29,303 nt of DNA from JBQCHF01 sp051954955 (GTDB taxonomy: Bacteria; Actinomycetota; Actinomycetes; Motilibacterales; Motilibacteraceae): NCBI GenBank assembly GCA_051954955.1, contig JBQCHF010000185.1:1-29303 (forward strand), given 5' to 3'. The notes beneath the pieces were generated by a model. That model saw only the letters and a list, made by a program, of their open reading frames with translations. It searched no databases and was not told the origin of the DNA. Position numbers and translations under genes: made by a program. How positions within the stretch are numbered: position 1 is the first letter of the stretch; every line of letters starts with the position of its first letter. Shown here in pieces: positions 1-7,953 of this stretch.

Positions 1-44
1 GATCCTCCGGGCGTGCCCACCCGGGCTCCGGAGCGGGCACGTCG

Positions 45-50
45 TACCGT
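45..50 (+). promoter_or_regulatory. rnd: -10 box of rnd, leaderless type
   Basis: TACCGT lies 7 nt before the GTG at 58, so transcription would begin at or next to the start codon. The same geometry recurs at 7942, 17086, 20284 and 24159. No good Shine-Dalgarno precedes this GTG, which supports a leaderless mRNA. Inferred from spacing only. Confidence 0.5.
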
Positions 51-57
51 GGTGCCC

Positions 58-1368
58 GTGACCCGTGCCGCCGCCCACCCCCTCGACCAGGGGCCTCAGG
101 TGGCGGACGGGGCCGAAGCTGTCGACGAGGTCGATGTCCGCGAGGCCGCGGACGAGCGCGCCCCCGTCCCCCTGCTCGAGCCCCGCGAGGGCGTCCCGCA
201 CCCGGTGGACAGCGCCGAGGCGCTGGCCGGGGTCGTCGCCGCCTTCGCCGCCGGCTCCGGGCCGGTGGCCGTCGACGCCGAGCGCGCCTCCGGCTACCGC
301 TACGGCCAGCGCGCCTACCTGGTCCAGCTGCGCCGGGCCGGTGCCGGCACCGCGCTGATCGACCCGATCGCCTGCCCGGACCTGAGCGGGCTCGGCGCGG
401 TCCTGGCCGATGCCGAGTGGGTGCTTCACGCCGCGAACCAGGACCTGCCGTGCCTGGCCGAGATCGGCCTGGTGCCGCGCACCGTCTTCGACACCGAGCT
501 GGCCGGCCGGCTGCTCGGCTACCCCCGGGTCGGCCTGGGCGCCATGGTCGAGACCGTGCTCGGACTGACCCTCGAGAAGGGCCACTCGGCGGCCGACTGG
601 TCCACCCGGCCGCTGCCCGAACCCTGGCTGCGCTACGCCGCCCTCGACGTCGAGGTGCTCGTCGAGCTGCGCGACGCCCTGGCCGGGCAGCTCGAGGCCG
701 CCGGCAAGCTGGCCTGGGCGCGCGAGGAGTTCGCCGCGATCGCGGCCGCCCCGCCCCCCGCCCCGCGGGTCGACCCGTGGCGCCGCACCTCGGGGATGCA
801 CCGGGTGCGCAGCAGGCGCCAGCTCGCGGTCGTGCGCGCCCTGTGGGAGGCCCGCGACCGGATGGCGCAGCGGCGCGACCTGTCCCCCGGACGGGTCCTG
901 CCCGACAGCGCCATCGTCGAGGCGGCCATGAGCAGCGTGCGCACGGTGGAGGAGCTGCTGGCGCTGCCGGTGTTCGGCGGGCGCGCCACCCGGCGCCACG
1001 CCGGCACCTGGTTCGCCGCCATTCAGGCCGCGCGGGCGCTGCCCGAGGCCGCCCTGCCGGCGCAGACGCTGCCGGCCGACGGCCCTCCGCCGGCCCGCGC
1101 CTGGGCCGAGCGCGACCCGGCCGCGGCCCGCCGGCTCGTCGCCGCCCGCGCGGCGGTGGCCGCCCTGGCCGACGAGCACGGGCTGCCGACGGAGAACCTG
1201 CTCACCCCCGACACGGTCCGCCGGCTCGCCTGGACCCCGCCCGAGCCGTCCGACGAGGAGGCCGTCGGGCGCTTCCTGCGCGAGCACGGGGCTCGGGGCT
1301 GGCAGGTCGACCTCACCGTGCGGCCGCTGGTCGCGGCGCTCGCGCCCGACGACGCGCAGACGGACTGA
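58..1368 (+). CDS. rnd: Ribonuclease D family 3'-5' exoribonuclease with HRDC domain
   Basis: Predicted DEDD-family 3'-5' exonuclease for tRNA/stable RNA 3' processing, about 436 aa. The exonuclease domain is in the N-terminal half: motif I is VAVDAERASGYRY, motif II is in HAANQDLPCL, and motif III is YAALDVEVL with the Y-x3-D pattern. An HRDC helical domain follows (VRSRRQLAVVRALWEARD and on), then a C-terminal helical tail. The GTG at 58 is preferred over GTG 13 and GTG 52 because a TACCGT -10 box sits 7 nt before it; the first 35 or so residues are low-complexity and poorly constrained in any case. In Mycobacterium tuberculosis an RNase D homologue (Rv2681) adjoins dxs1 (Rv2682c), and dxs is also nearby here. 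Function is a family inference, supported by all three catalytic motifs. Confidence 0.9.
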   Translation: MTRAAAHPLDQGPQVADGAEAVDEVDVREAADERAPVPLLEPREGVPHPVDSAEALAGVVAAFAAGSGPVAVDAERASGYRYGQRAYLVQLRRAGAGTALIDPIACPDLSGLGAVLADAEWVLHAANQDLPCLAEIGLVPRTVFDTELAGRLLGYPRVGLGAMVETVLGLTLEKGHSAADWSTRPLPEPWLRYAALDVEVLVELRDALAGQLEAAGKLAWAREEFAAIAAAPPPAPRVDPWRRTSGMHRVRSRRQLAVVRALWEARDRMAQRRDLSPGRVLPDSAIVEAAMSSVRTVEELLALPVFGGRATRRHAGTWFAAIQAARALPEAALPAQTLPADGPPPARAWAERDPAAARRLVAARAAVAALADEHGLPTENLLTPDTVRRLAWTPPEPSDEEAVGRFLREHGARGWQVDLTVRPLVAALAPDDAQTD

Positions 1369-1477
1369 CCCGACCGCGGTGAGCGGCGCTGCGCCGATCC
1401 GCCGACCCACCGCCCCCTCGTCGTCCCCCATGGTGCGACCCCGGTCACATCGGCCCGCGTCGACTGGACAGAGCAGT

Positions 1478-1496
1478 GAAGGTTAGGCTTACCTAA
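1478..1496 (+). promoter_or_regulatory. IdeR/DtxR iron box upstream of efeU
   Basis: GAAGGTTAGGCTTACCTAA matches the 19-bp DtxR/IdeR consensus TTAGGTTAGGCTAACCTAA at 16 of 19 positions, including the central palindromic core. It lies about 74 nt before the efeU start and covers a TAGGCT that could serve as a -10 box. This is the expected arrangement for repression by an iron-loaded IdeR/DtxR regulator, with derepression under iron limitation. Nothing comparable is seen in the other intergenic regions I read. Confidence 0.85.
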
Positions 1497-1569
1497 GCGT
1501 CAGGCGGGCAAGCCGTGCACACCGGCGACCCCGACCGGCCCACCTGCATCCCAGCCGAGGAGCACGCGC

Positions 1570-2415
1570 GTGTTCGCCAACTTCCTCATCGGCCTTCGCG
1601 AAGGCCTCGAGGCATCGCTCGTCGTGAGCATCCTCGTGGCCTATCTGGTGAAGACCGGCCGCACCAACCGGCTCCCGGCGGTCTGGACCGGCGTCGCCGT
1701 GGCGATCGCGGTCAGCCTCGGCTTCGGCGCGCTGCTCACCTTCACCTCGCGGGCGATGTCCTTCACCGCCCAGGAGGCGTTCGGCGGCACGCTGTCGCTC
1801 GTCGCGGTCGGCTTCGTCACCTGGATGATCTTCTGGATGCGGCGCACCGCCCGCTCGCTCAAGTCCGAGCTGCACGGGCGCATCGACGCCGCGGTGAGCA
1901 TGGGCACCGCGGCCCTGGTCCTCACCTCGTTCCTGGCCGTGGGGCGGGAGGGGCTGGAGACCTCGCTGTTCATCTGGTCGGCTGTCCAGGCGACCTCCGG
2001 CTCCGCCCCGCTCGTGGGCGCCACCCTCGGCCTGCTCACCGCGGCCACGCTCGGCTGGCTGTTCTACCGCGGCGCGGTGCGGATCAACCTGCAGAAGTTC
2101 TTCACCTGGACCGGTGCCGGGCTCGTCGTGGTCGCCGCCGGGGTGCTCGCCTACGGCGTGCACGACCTGCAGGAGGCTGGGATTCTGCCCGGCCTGAACT
2201 CGCTCGCCTTCGACGTCAGCGCCGCCATCCCGCCGAGCAGCTGGTACGGCACCCTGCTCAAGGGGATCTTCAACTTCTCCCCCGCCACCACCTGGCTGCA
2301 GGCGGTCGCCTGGGTCGCCTACGTCGTGCCGGTCATGACGTTCTTCCTCCGCCCGGCGCGCAAGCCGGCCCCCGCGGCCGCTGCCCCGGCGCGGGTCCCC
2401 AGCCCGGTGCGCTGA
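1570..2415 (+). CDS. efeU: High-affinity iron permease EfeU/FTR1 family
   Basis: A 281-aa integral membrane protein of the FTR1/EfeU family, which imports ferric iron through the cytoplasmic membrane after periplasmic or extracytoplasmic ferroxidation. Both family REGLE motifs are present: LREGLEASLVV at residues 8-18 in TM1, and GREGLETSLF near residue 125 in TM4. About seven hydrophobic segments are visible. The C-terminus is a proline/alanine-rich cytoplasmic tail. The GTG at 1570 gives the usual N-terminus with the first REGLE in TM1. An iron box lies upstream and an EfeO-like lipoprotein follows after about 100 nt, so the pair forms an iron-uptake unit. No EfeB peroxidase gene follows; the next gene is a thiolase. 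Confidence 0.93.
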   Translation: MFANFLIGLREGLEASLVVSILVAYLVKTGRTNRLPAVWTGVAVAIAVSLGFGALLTFTSRAMSFTAQEAFGGTLSLVAVGFVTWMIFWMRRTARSLKSELHGRIDAAVSMGTAALVLTSFLAVGREGLETSLFIWSAVQATSGSAPLVGATLGLLTAATLGWLFYRGAVRINLQKFFTWTGAGLVVVAAGVLAYGVHDLQEAGILPGLNSLAFDVSAAIPPSSWYGTLLKGIFNFSPATTWLQAVAWVAYVVPVMTFFLRPARKPAPAAAAPARVPSPVR

Positions 2416-2517
2416 CCTCCCCCCTCCCCCGGCGGCCCTGCGGCGCGACAGCGCCGCGGACCGTCCGTCCCCGCACGCCCGCACACCCCACCACATCGCC
2501 ACGTCTGGAGACGCCGC

Positions 2518-2907
2518 ATGCGCCCCCGCTCCCTCCTCCTGCTCACCGTCGCCCTCGCCGCCGCCCCGGCCCTGACCGCCTGCGGCTCCGACAGCGGTGC
2601 CAGCACCGGTGCGAGCAGCGGCAGCGTGGCGGTCACCGCCACCGACAGCACCTGCGAGCCGGCGACGACCACCCTGCCCGCCGGCGACACCACGTTCAGC
2701 GTCACCAACCAGGGCACCAAGACCACCGAGCTCTACGTCTACGCCGCCTCCGGGGACGCCTTCACCAAGGTCGTCGGCGAGGTCGAGGACGTAGCTCCGG
2801 GCACGTCCCGCCAGCTCAGCGCGCAGCTGTCCGCCGGCACCTACGAGCTGGCCTGCAAGCCCGGGCAGTCCGGCGACGGCATCCGCACCAAGATCACTGT
2901 GAGCTGA
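2518..2907 (+). CDS. efeO: Minimal EfeO-like cupredoxin lipoprotein
   Basis: A 129-aa lipoprotein. The N-terminal signal peptide ends in the lipobox LTAC with the lipidated Cys at residue 22, followed by a Gly/Ser-rich linker and a single cupredoxin-like domain (about residues 37-129). The domain resembles the N-terminal domain of EfeO: it has the Cys in DSTCEP, the TELYVY strand, the PGTSRQLSAQLSAGTYELAC region and the PGQSGDGIR end. Classical EfeO continues into an M75 peptidase-like domain of about 250 aa, which is absent here. The stop is followed by only about 110 nt before fadA, so this is not a frameshifted remnant. It probably binds metal on the outer face of the membrane and hands iron to EfeU. 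A GGAG precedes the ATG. Confidence 0.8.
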   Translation: MRPRSLLLLTVALAAAPALTACGSDSGASTGASSGSVAVTATDSTCEPATTTLPAGDTTFSVTNQGTKTTELYVYAASGDAFTKVVGEVEDVAPGTSRQLSAQLSAGTYELACKPGQSGDGIRTKITVS

Positions 2908-2950
2908 CCCAGGGCCGATCGGGGCTCTCGCGACGGGGTCGCCACCGCGA

Positions 2951-2979
2951 GTTACCCGCCAGTGTTACTGGCGAGTAGC
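2951..2979. promoter_or_regulatory. Large imperfect palindrome, candidate operator of fadAB
   Basis: Two 13-nt arms, GTTACCCGCCAGT and ACTGGCGAGTAGC, are separated by gtt and pair at 11 of 13 positions; the inner 7 bp (CGCCAGT/ACTGGCG) are perfect. It ends 37 nt before the fadA start codon, a typical position for a repressor site. The TTAC..GTAG outer edges suggest a TetR-type acyl-CoA-responsive repressor by analogy with other actinobacterial beta-oxidation promoters, but the regulator is not in this window and its identity is a guess. Confidence 0.6.
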
Positions 2980-3016
2980 ATGAGGGCGAGCACGCCTTCC
3001 ACGGTGAGGAGACCCA

Positions 3017-4261
3017 GTGCCCCGTCAGTCCCGAGACGTCGTCTTCGTCGACGGCGTCCGCACCCCGTTCGGCAAGGCCGGCCCCAAGGGCATGTACGCG
3101 GAGACCCGCGCCGACGACCTGGTGATCAAGTGCATCCGCGACCTGCTGCGACGCAACCCGTCGCTGCCGCCGGAGCGGGTCGACGACGTCGCCATCGCCG
3201 CCACCACCCAGATCGGCGACCAGGGGCTGACCATCGGCCGCACCGCGGCGCTGCTGTCCGGGCTGCCCAAGTCAGTTCCGGGCTACGCGATCGACCGGAT
3301 GTGCGCCGGCGCGATGACCGCGGTCACCACCAGCGCCAGCGGGATCGCCTTCGGCGCGTACGACGTCGTCATCGCCGGCGGCGTGGAGCACATGGGGCGC
3401 CACCCGATGGGCGAGGGCGTCGATCCCAACCCGCGGATCGTGTCCGAGAAGCTGGTCGACCCCTCCGCCCTGGTCATGGGCAACACCGCGGAGAACCTGC
3501 ACGACCGGTTCCCGCACCTGACCAAGGAGCGGGCCGACGCCTACGCCGTGGCCAGCCAGGAGAAGCTGGCCAAGGCCGTCGCCAACGGGCAGATCGGCCC
3601 CGAGCTCGTGCCCGTCGCCACCCGCAGCGCGGACAAGGGCTGGGGGCTGGCCACCAAGGACGAGCCGCCGCGGCCGGGCACCACCATGGAGGACCTCGCC
3701 GCGCTCAAGACCCCGTTCCGCCCGCACGGTCGGGTCACCGCCGGCAACGCGGCCGGCCTGAACGACGGCGCCACCGCGTGCCTGCTCGCCTCCGAGGACA
3801 CCGCCCGCGAGCTGGGCCTGCCGGTGCGGATGCGCCTGGTCGCCTTCGCCTTCGCCGGCGTCGAGCCCGAGGTCATGGGCGTCGGCCCGGTGCCGGCCAC
3901 CGAGAAGGCGCTGGCCAAGGCCGGGCTGCGCATCGAGGACATCGGCGCCTTCGAGATCAACGAGGCGTTCGCCGTGCAGGTGCTGGCGTTCCTGGACCAC
4001 TTCGGCATCGCCGACGACGACCCGCGGGTCAACCCCTACGGCGGCGCCATCGCCATCGGGCACCCGCTCGCCTCCTCCGGTGTCCGGCTGATGACCCAGC
4101 TGGCCCGCCAGTTCGAGGAGCACCCCGACGTGCGCTACGGCATCACCACCATGTGCATCGGCATCGGCATGGGCGGCACGGTCATCTGGGAGAACCCGCA
4201 CTGGACCGGGGCGGCCGAGCAGTCCGACGAGGCGTCCGACAGCTCGTCGGAGACGGAGTGA
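3017..4261 (+). CDS. fadA: Acetyl-CoA acyltransferase (3-ketoacyl-CoA thiolase)
   Basis: A 414-aa thiolase catalysing CoA-dependent cleavage of 3-ketoacyl-CoA to acetyl-CoA and a shortened acyl-CoA. The nucleophilic Cys is at residue 96 (DRMCAGAMTAV). The other active-site regions are NEAFAVQ, GHPLASSGVRL with the catalytic His, and TTMCIGIGMGG with the second Cys. The length is normal for the degradative or trifunctional thiolase type. The GTG at 3017 is chosen because GGTGAGGAGA lies just before it. The gene is followed after 5 nt by fadB, so the two are cotranscribed and probably form the FadA-FadB beta-oxidation complex. The acidic/Ser-rich C-terminal tail (SDEASDSSSETE) is likely disordered. 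Confidence 0.94.
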   Translation: MPRQSRDVVFVDGVRTPFGKAGPKGMYAETRADDLVIKCIRDLLRRNPSLPPERVDDVAIAATTQIGDQGLTIGRTAALLSGLPKSVPGYAIDRMCAGAMTAVTTSASGIAFGAYDVVIAGGVEHMGRHPMGEGVDPNPRIVSEKLVDPSALVMGNTAENLHDRFPHLTKERADAYAVASQEKLAKAVANGQIGPELVPVATRSADKGWGLATKDEPPRPGTTMEDLAALKTPFRPHGRVTAGNAAGLNDGATACLLASEDTARELGLPVRMRLVAFAFAGVEPEVMGVGPVPATEKALAKAGLRIEDIGAFEINEAFAVQVLAFLDHFGIADDDPRVNPYGGAIAIGHPLASSGVRLMTQLARQFEEHPDVRYGITTMCIGIGMGGTVIWENPHWTGAAEQSDEASDSSSETE

Positions 4262-4266
4262 CCACC

Positions 4267-6390
4267 ATGACGACCACCACCCAGACCACCACCGGCCGCC
4301 CGCCCGTCGAGTTCCCCGACGAGGTCGTCACCCAGGCCCACGTGCAGTACCTCGACCTGCCTCTCGGCGCCGGCCGGGCTGCCCTGATCACGCTGGACAA
4401 CGGCTTCGACCACACCAAGCCGACCACGTTCGGCCCGCAGGGCCTGGCGAATATCGACGCCGCCCTGCACGAGGTGCTCTCGCAGGAGGGCCTGGCCGCC
4501 GTCGCGGTCACCGGCAAGCCGTTCATCTTCGCCGTCGGCGCGGACCTGAAGGTCGTCAAGCTCGGGGGCGACCGCGAGGACGCCCTCGAGCTCGGCCGGG
4601 CCGGGCACCGGGTGTTCCGCAAGCTCAAGGACGCCTCCGTACCGACCTTCGCCTTCGTCAACGGCGCGGCCATGGGCGGCGGCCTGGAGATCGCGCTGCA
4701 CTGCGACTACCGCACCATCTCCTCCTCGGTGCCGGCCGTCGCGCTGCCGGAGTGCTTCCTCGGGCTGGTCCCGGGCTGGGGCGGCACGCAGCTGCTGCCC
4801 AACCTCATCGGCGCGGACAAGGCGATCTCGGTCATCATCGAGAACCCGCTGAACCAGAACCGGATGCTCAAGGGACCGCAGGCCTTCGCGCTCGGCATCG
4901 CCGACGCGATGTTCGACGCCGCCGACTACCTCGAGCAGTCGCTGCTGTGGGCCGCGCAGGTCCTCACCGGCGCGGTCACGGTGCAGCGGCCCGAGGTCGA
5001 CCGCGGCGAGGCCTGGGACGCGGCCGTGGCGCGCGGCCGGGCCCTGGCCGACGCCAAGACCCGCGGTCTCGCCCCCGCGCCCTATCGGGCGCTGGAGCTG
5101 GTGGAGCTGGCCAAGACGGCCGACTTCGCCACCGGCACCGCCGCCGAGGACCAGGCGCTCGCCGACCTCGCCTTCGGCGACGAGCTGCGCGCCGGGCTCT
5201 ACGCCTTCGACCTGGTGCAGAAGCGGGCCAAGCGACCGGCCGGCGCGCCGGACAAGTCCCTGGCCCGGCCGGTCACCAAGGTCGGCGTCGTCGGCGCGGG
5301 TCTGATGGCCAGCCAGCTCGCGCTGCTGTTCGCGCAGCGGCTCGAGGTGCCCGTAGTCATGACCGACCTGGACCAGGCCCGGGTGGACAAGGGCATCGCC
5401 TACGTGCACGGCGAGATCGACAAGCTCCTGCAGAAGAAGCGGCTCTCCCCGGACCGGGCCAACCGGATCAAGGCGCTGGTCACGGGATCCACCAGCAAGG
5501 ACGGCTTCGCCGACGCCGACTGGGTCATCGAGGCGGTGTTCGAGGAGATGTCGGTCAAGCAGAAGGTGTTCGCCGAGGTCGAGTCGATCGTCTCTCCCGA
5601 GTGCGTCCTGGCCACGAACACCTCCTCGCTCTCGGTCACCGAGATGGCCGCAGGGCTCGCGCACCCCGAGCGGGTGGTCGGATTCCACTTCTTCAACCCG
5701 GTCGCGGTGCTGCCGCTGCTCGAGGTCGTGCGGGGCGAGAAGACCGACGACGCCGCCCTCGCCACGGCCTTCGCCGTCGGCAAGAAGCTGAAGAAGTCCT
5801 GCGTGCTGGTCAAGGACGCCCCGGCGTTCGTGTTCAACCGGCTCGTCACCCGGGCGCTGGGCGAGGTGATCGCCGCCGTCGACGCCGGCACGCCGTTCGA
5901 GGTGGCCGACGCCGCCGTCGACGCCCTCGGCATGCCGATGCGTCCGTTCGTCCTGCTCCAGCTGGTCGGACCGGCCGTCGCCCTGCACACCGCCGAGACC
6001 CTGCACGGCGCCTTCGGCGACCGGTTCCCCTACTCGCAGGGCTTCGTCGACCTCGTCGCCGCGGGCAAGCAGGCCGTCTACACGTGGTCGGCGGCCGGCG
6101 AGGCGCAGGTCGACCCCGAGGTGGCCGCGCTCTGGCCCCAGGGCGACACCCCGCTGACGTCCGAGCAGGTACTCGAGCGGGCCGCCTGCGCGCTGGCCGA
6201 GGAGATCCGGCTGATGCTCGACGAGGGCGTGGTGGCCGCGGCCGAGGACATCGACCTCTGCCTGATCCTCGGCGGCGGGTTCGCGTTCTGGAACGGCGGC
6301 ATCACGCCGTACCTGGACCGCACCGGCATCTCGGAGAAGGTCAACGGCCGGCGCTTCCTCGCCCCCGGGGTGGCCAGCCTGCCGGGCTGA
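4267..6390 (+). CDS. fadB: Fatty oxidation complex alpha subunit: enoyl-CoA hydratase / 3-hydroxyacyl-CoA dehydrogenase
   Basis: A 707-aa bifunctional protein. Residues about 35-290 are a crotonase-fold enoyl-CoA hydratase: FAVGADLK forms the first oxyanion-hole strand, NGAAMGGGLEIAL is near 133, and ALPECFLGLVPGWGGT carries an acidic residue in the catalytic region. Residues from about 338 are an NAD-binding 3-hydroxyacyl-CoA dehydrogenase: GVVGAGLMASQLAL is the Rossmann loop, ATNTSSL follows, and GFHFFNPV near 472 carries the catalytic His. Two C-terminal helical repeats follow. The Rossmann loop is GAGLMAS rather than the common GxGxxG, a variant I associate with actinobacterial FadB. The ATG at 4267 comes 5 nt after the fadA stop. 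A strong stem-loop follows the gene. Confidence 0.94.
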   Translation: MTTTTQTTTGRPPVEFPDEVVTQAHVQYLDLPLGAGRAALITLDNGFDHTKPTTFGPQGLANIDAALHEVLSQEGLAAVAVTGKPFIFAVGADLKVVKLGGDREDALELGRAGHRVFRKLKDASVPTFAFVNGAAMGGGLEIALHCDYRTISSSVPAVALPECFLGLVPGWGGTQLLPNLIGADKAISVIIENPLNQNRMLKGPQAFALGIADAMFDAADYLEQSLLWAAQVLTGAVTVQRPEVDRGEAWDAAVARGRALADAKTRGLAPAPYRALELVELAKTADFATGTAAEDQALADLAFGDELRAGLYAFDLVQKRAKRPAGAPDKSLARPVTKVGVVGAGLMASQLALLFAQRLEVPVVMTDLDQARVDKGIAYVHGEIDKLLQKKRLSPDRANRIKALVTGSTSKDGFADADWVIEAVFEEMSVKQKVFAEVESIVSPECVLATNTSSLSVTEMAAGLAHPERVVGFHFFNPVAVLPLLEVVRGEKTDDAALATAFAVGKKLKKSCVLVKDAPAFVFNRLVTRALGEVIAAVDAGTPFEVADAAVDALGMPMRPFVLLQLVGPAVALHTAETLHGAFGDRFPYSQGFVDLVAAGKQAVYTWSAAGEAQVDPEVAALWPQGDTPLTSEQVLERAACALAEEIRLMLDEGVVAAAEDIDLCLILGGGFAFWNGGITPYLDRTGISEKVNGRRFLAPGVASLPG

Positions 6391-6406
6391 CCATCCGGTC
6401 AGGCGC

Positions 6407-6446
6407 GGGGCGTCCCACTCTGCTGCACGGGCGGGTGGGACGCCCC
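6407..6446. terminator. Bidirectional stem-loop between fadB and the metallopeptidase gene
   Basis: A perfect 12-bp stem, GGGGCGTCCCAC with GTGGGACGCCCC, encloses a 16-nt loop between two convergent stop codons (6390 and 6459). It can terminate in both directions. There is no long T-run, as is usual in this kind of genome. Confidence 0.75.
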
Positions 6447-6458
6447 TCTGGGATCCGG

Positions 6459-7808
6459 CTAGGAGAACTGCTGCTCGGCCCAGGCGTCGACGCCGCGCAC
6501 CAGCTGCTCCGCGCTCACGCCGAGAACCTTCGGAATCGCCTGGTCCTGGGCCTGTCCGCTGAAGGCGTCGTTCGGCACCGTGGAGAGCTGGTCGTAGAGC
6601 TGGCGCAGCTTGGGAAGGCCGTACTTCTCCTGGATGTAGTCGCACACCAGGAACGACACGTCGTAGGAGTGGGGCTGCGTGTAGAAGTCGACCGGTCCCG
6701 GCAGCGTGTCCAGGAGCTTGCCGTCGGCAGCGTCGTTCACCACGTCGTCTGGGAACTCGCGCTCGCTCGGCTCGGCGTAGAACGAGGTCCATTCGGCGGC
6801 GCCCTCGACCAGCCAGGTCGGCGTGCCCGGGGCGGTGAGGCCGGCGGTGGCGACGTGCGCGAACTCGTGGCGCAGCAGGAACGGCAGGTCGGCGTCGCCG
6901 AGGGAGACGTTGCGCGGATTGAGCACGACGCGCTGGCCGGACCGGATGGAGGCCCAGCCGGACCCGACCCACTCCTCGACGCCCTCGGTCACGGGCACGG
7001 TCACCGCAGCCGTGCTCTCCACGCTCTGGCGCGGGCTGCGGAAGTAGGTGTCGATCACCCGTGGATCGCGGGGCACGAAGACCACGACCTTCTGGTGCTG
7101 CCAGTCGGGCCAGACCTTCCGGACCTCCTGCACGGCGATGTCGGCCTGGACGGCCAGGTGCGCCAGGGCGGCGCGGTCCGCCACGTCGCCGACCACCACG
7201 CTGTCCTTGCCGGTGGCCACAGCCACGTCCTCGAGGTCCCAGGGCAGGGCGTGGCCGCCGTAAGGCAGCTCGGCGTCGACGTCGGACTCGCCGGCCAGCA
7301 CCCAGCGGCCCCCCTCCGCCGCGAAGGTGAACCCCTCCGGGGTCATGCTGGTGTGCTCGTCCACGCCGTCCACGCGGTAGCTGAACAGCACCGCGACCAC
7401 CGAGGTGGCCGCGTGGTAGCGCTGGTCCAGGCCGGGGAGGGTGTAGGTGCCCGGGCCGCCGCGGCGCCAGGAGACGTGGCTCACCGGCATCATCGACAGC
7501 GCCCGGTAGAGCGCGCGGCGGTGGGCGACCAGTCCCGCGCGGGAGCGGTCGACGTCGGCGAGGAAGGCGGCCTCGTCCCTGGTCTGGACGGCCGTGGTCC
7601 ACCTCGCCAGCACGGCGTCGATGGCCGGGCCGGGCGCGGGAGCGGTGCGGTGCGTGGCCGCGACCACGGTGGCGCCGCCGGACCCGAACAGGATGACCAG
7701 CGCGGCACCGGCCACGAGCAGCACCTTCCGCGGACCTAGCCGAGCCCCCCGCAGCCGAGCCCTCGGCTGCCGATTGCGCACCGGGCCCGGCCCTCTCCCC
7801 CTCGTCAC
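6459..7808 (-). CDS. Membrane-anchored HExxH metallopeptidase-like protein (peptidase MA fold)
   Basis: About 449 aa. A basic, Arg-rich cytoplasmic N-terminus is followed by one hydrophobic segment (KVLLVAGAALVILFG), with no lipobox, so a type II anchored or cleaved secreted protein is likely. An extracytoplasmic domain of about 220 aa, perhaps NTF2-like, precedes a gluzincin-like domain with HEFAHV at about residue 314 and WLVEGAAEW about 20 residues later, the order seen in peptidase-MA-like proteins (HExxH plus a downstream Glu in W-x2-E-G-x-A-E). Substrate unknown. The open frame continues up to 8000, but residues upstream of GTG 7808 are not protein-like and would run into the divergent gene; the true start could also be GTG 7865 or ATG 7874. 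The convergent neighbour is fadB. Confidence 0.75.
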   Translation of the reverse strand: MTRGRGPGPVRNRQPRARLRGARLGPRKVLLVAGAALVILFGSGGATVVAATHRTAPAPGPAIDAVLARWTTAVQTRDEAAFLADVDRSRAGLVAHRRALYRALSMMPVSHVSWRRGGPGTYTLPGLDQRYHAATSVVAVLFSYRVDGVDEHTSMTPEGFTFAAEGGRWVLAGESDVDAELPYGGHALPWDLEDVAVATGKDSVVVGDVADRAALAHLAVQADIAVQEVRKVWPDWQHQKVVVFVPRDPRVIDTYFRSPRQSVESTAAVTVPVTEGVEEWVGSGWASIRSGQRVVLNPRNVSLGDADLPFLLRHEFAHVATAGLTAPGTPTWLVEGAAEWTSFYAEPSEREFPDDVVNDAADGKLLDTLPGPVDFYTQPHSYDVSFLVCDYIQEKYGLPKLRQLYDQLSTVPNDAFSGQAQDQAIPKVLGVSAEQLVRGVDAWAEQQFS

Positions 7809-7941
7809 CCGCCGAGCGCGACAGATCGAGCACGGACCATAGGGTTGGTCGCCCGAGCTCGTGACTCTTCGCATCCGTGCATTCACCCGAACGCACGCGG
7901 ATTCACCGGTTCGCACCCGTTGCCGCGGCCTAGCGCCTGGG

Positions 7942-7947
7942 TACCGT
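7942..7947 (+). promoter_or_regulatory. -10 box, leaderless type, of the gene at 7954
   Basis: TACCGT lies 6 nt before the GTG at 7954. The same hexamer lies at the same kind of distance before rnd. No Shine-Dalgarno is seen. This site decides the start codon of the downstream gene. Confidence 0.5.
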
Positions 7948-7953
7948 CGGACC

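Noticed and set aside
2518..3016. EfeO as a frameshifted or broken full-length protein
   Set aside because: Only about 110 nt separate its stop from fadA, and no M75-like residues appear in any frame there. It is a complete short protein.
4135..7896. Very long minus-strand open frame opposite fadB and continuing into the metallopeptidase gene
   Set aside because: It is the antisense shadow of GC-rich codons; the translation is Arg/Gly/Pro-rich without motifs, and fadB on the other strand has complete catalytic signatures. The same reasoning removes the long open frames at 14548-18366 (+), 21145-24750 (+), 11902-13881 (-) and 12078-14723 (+).
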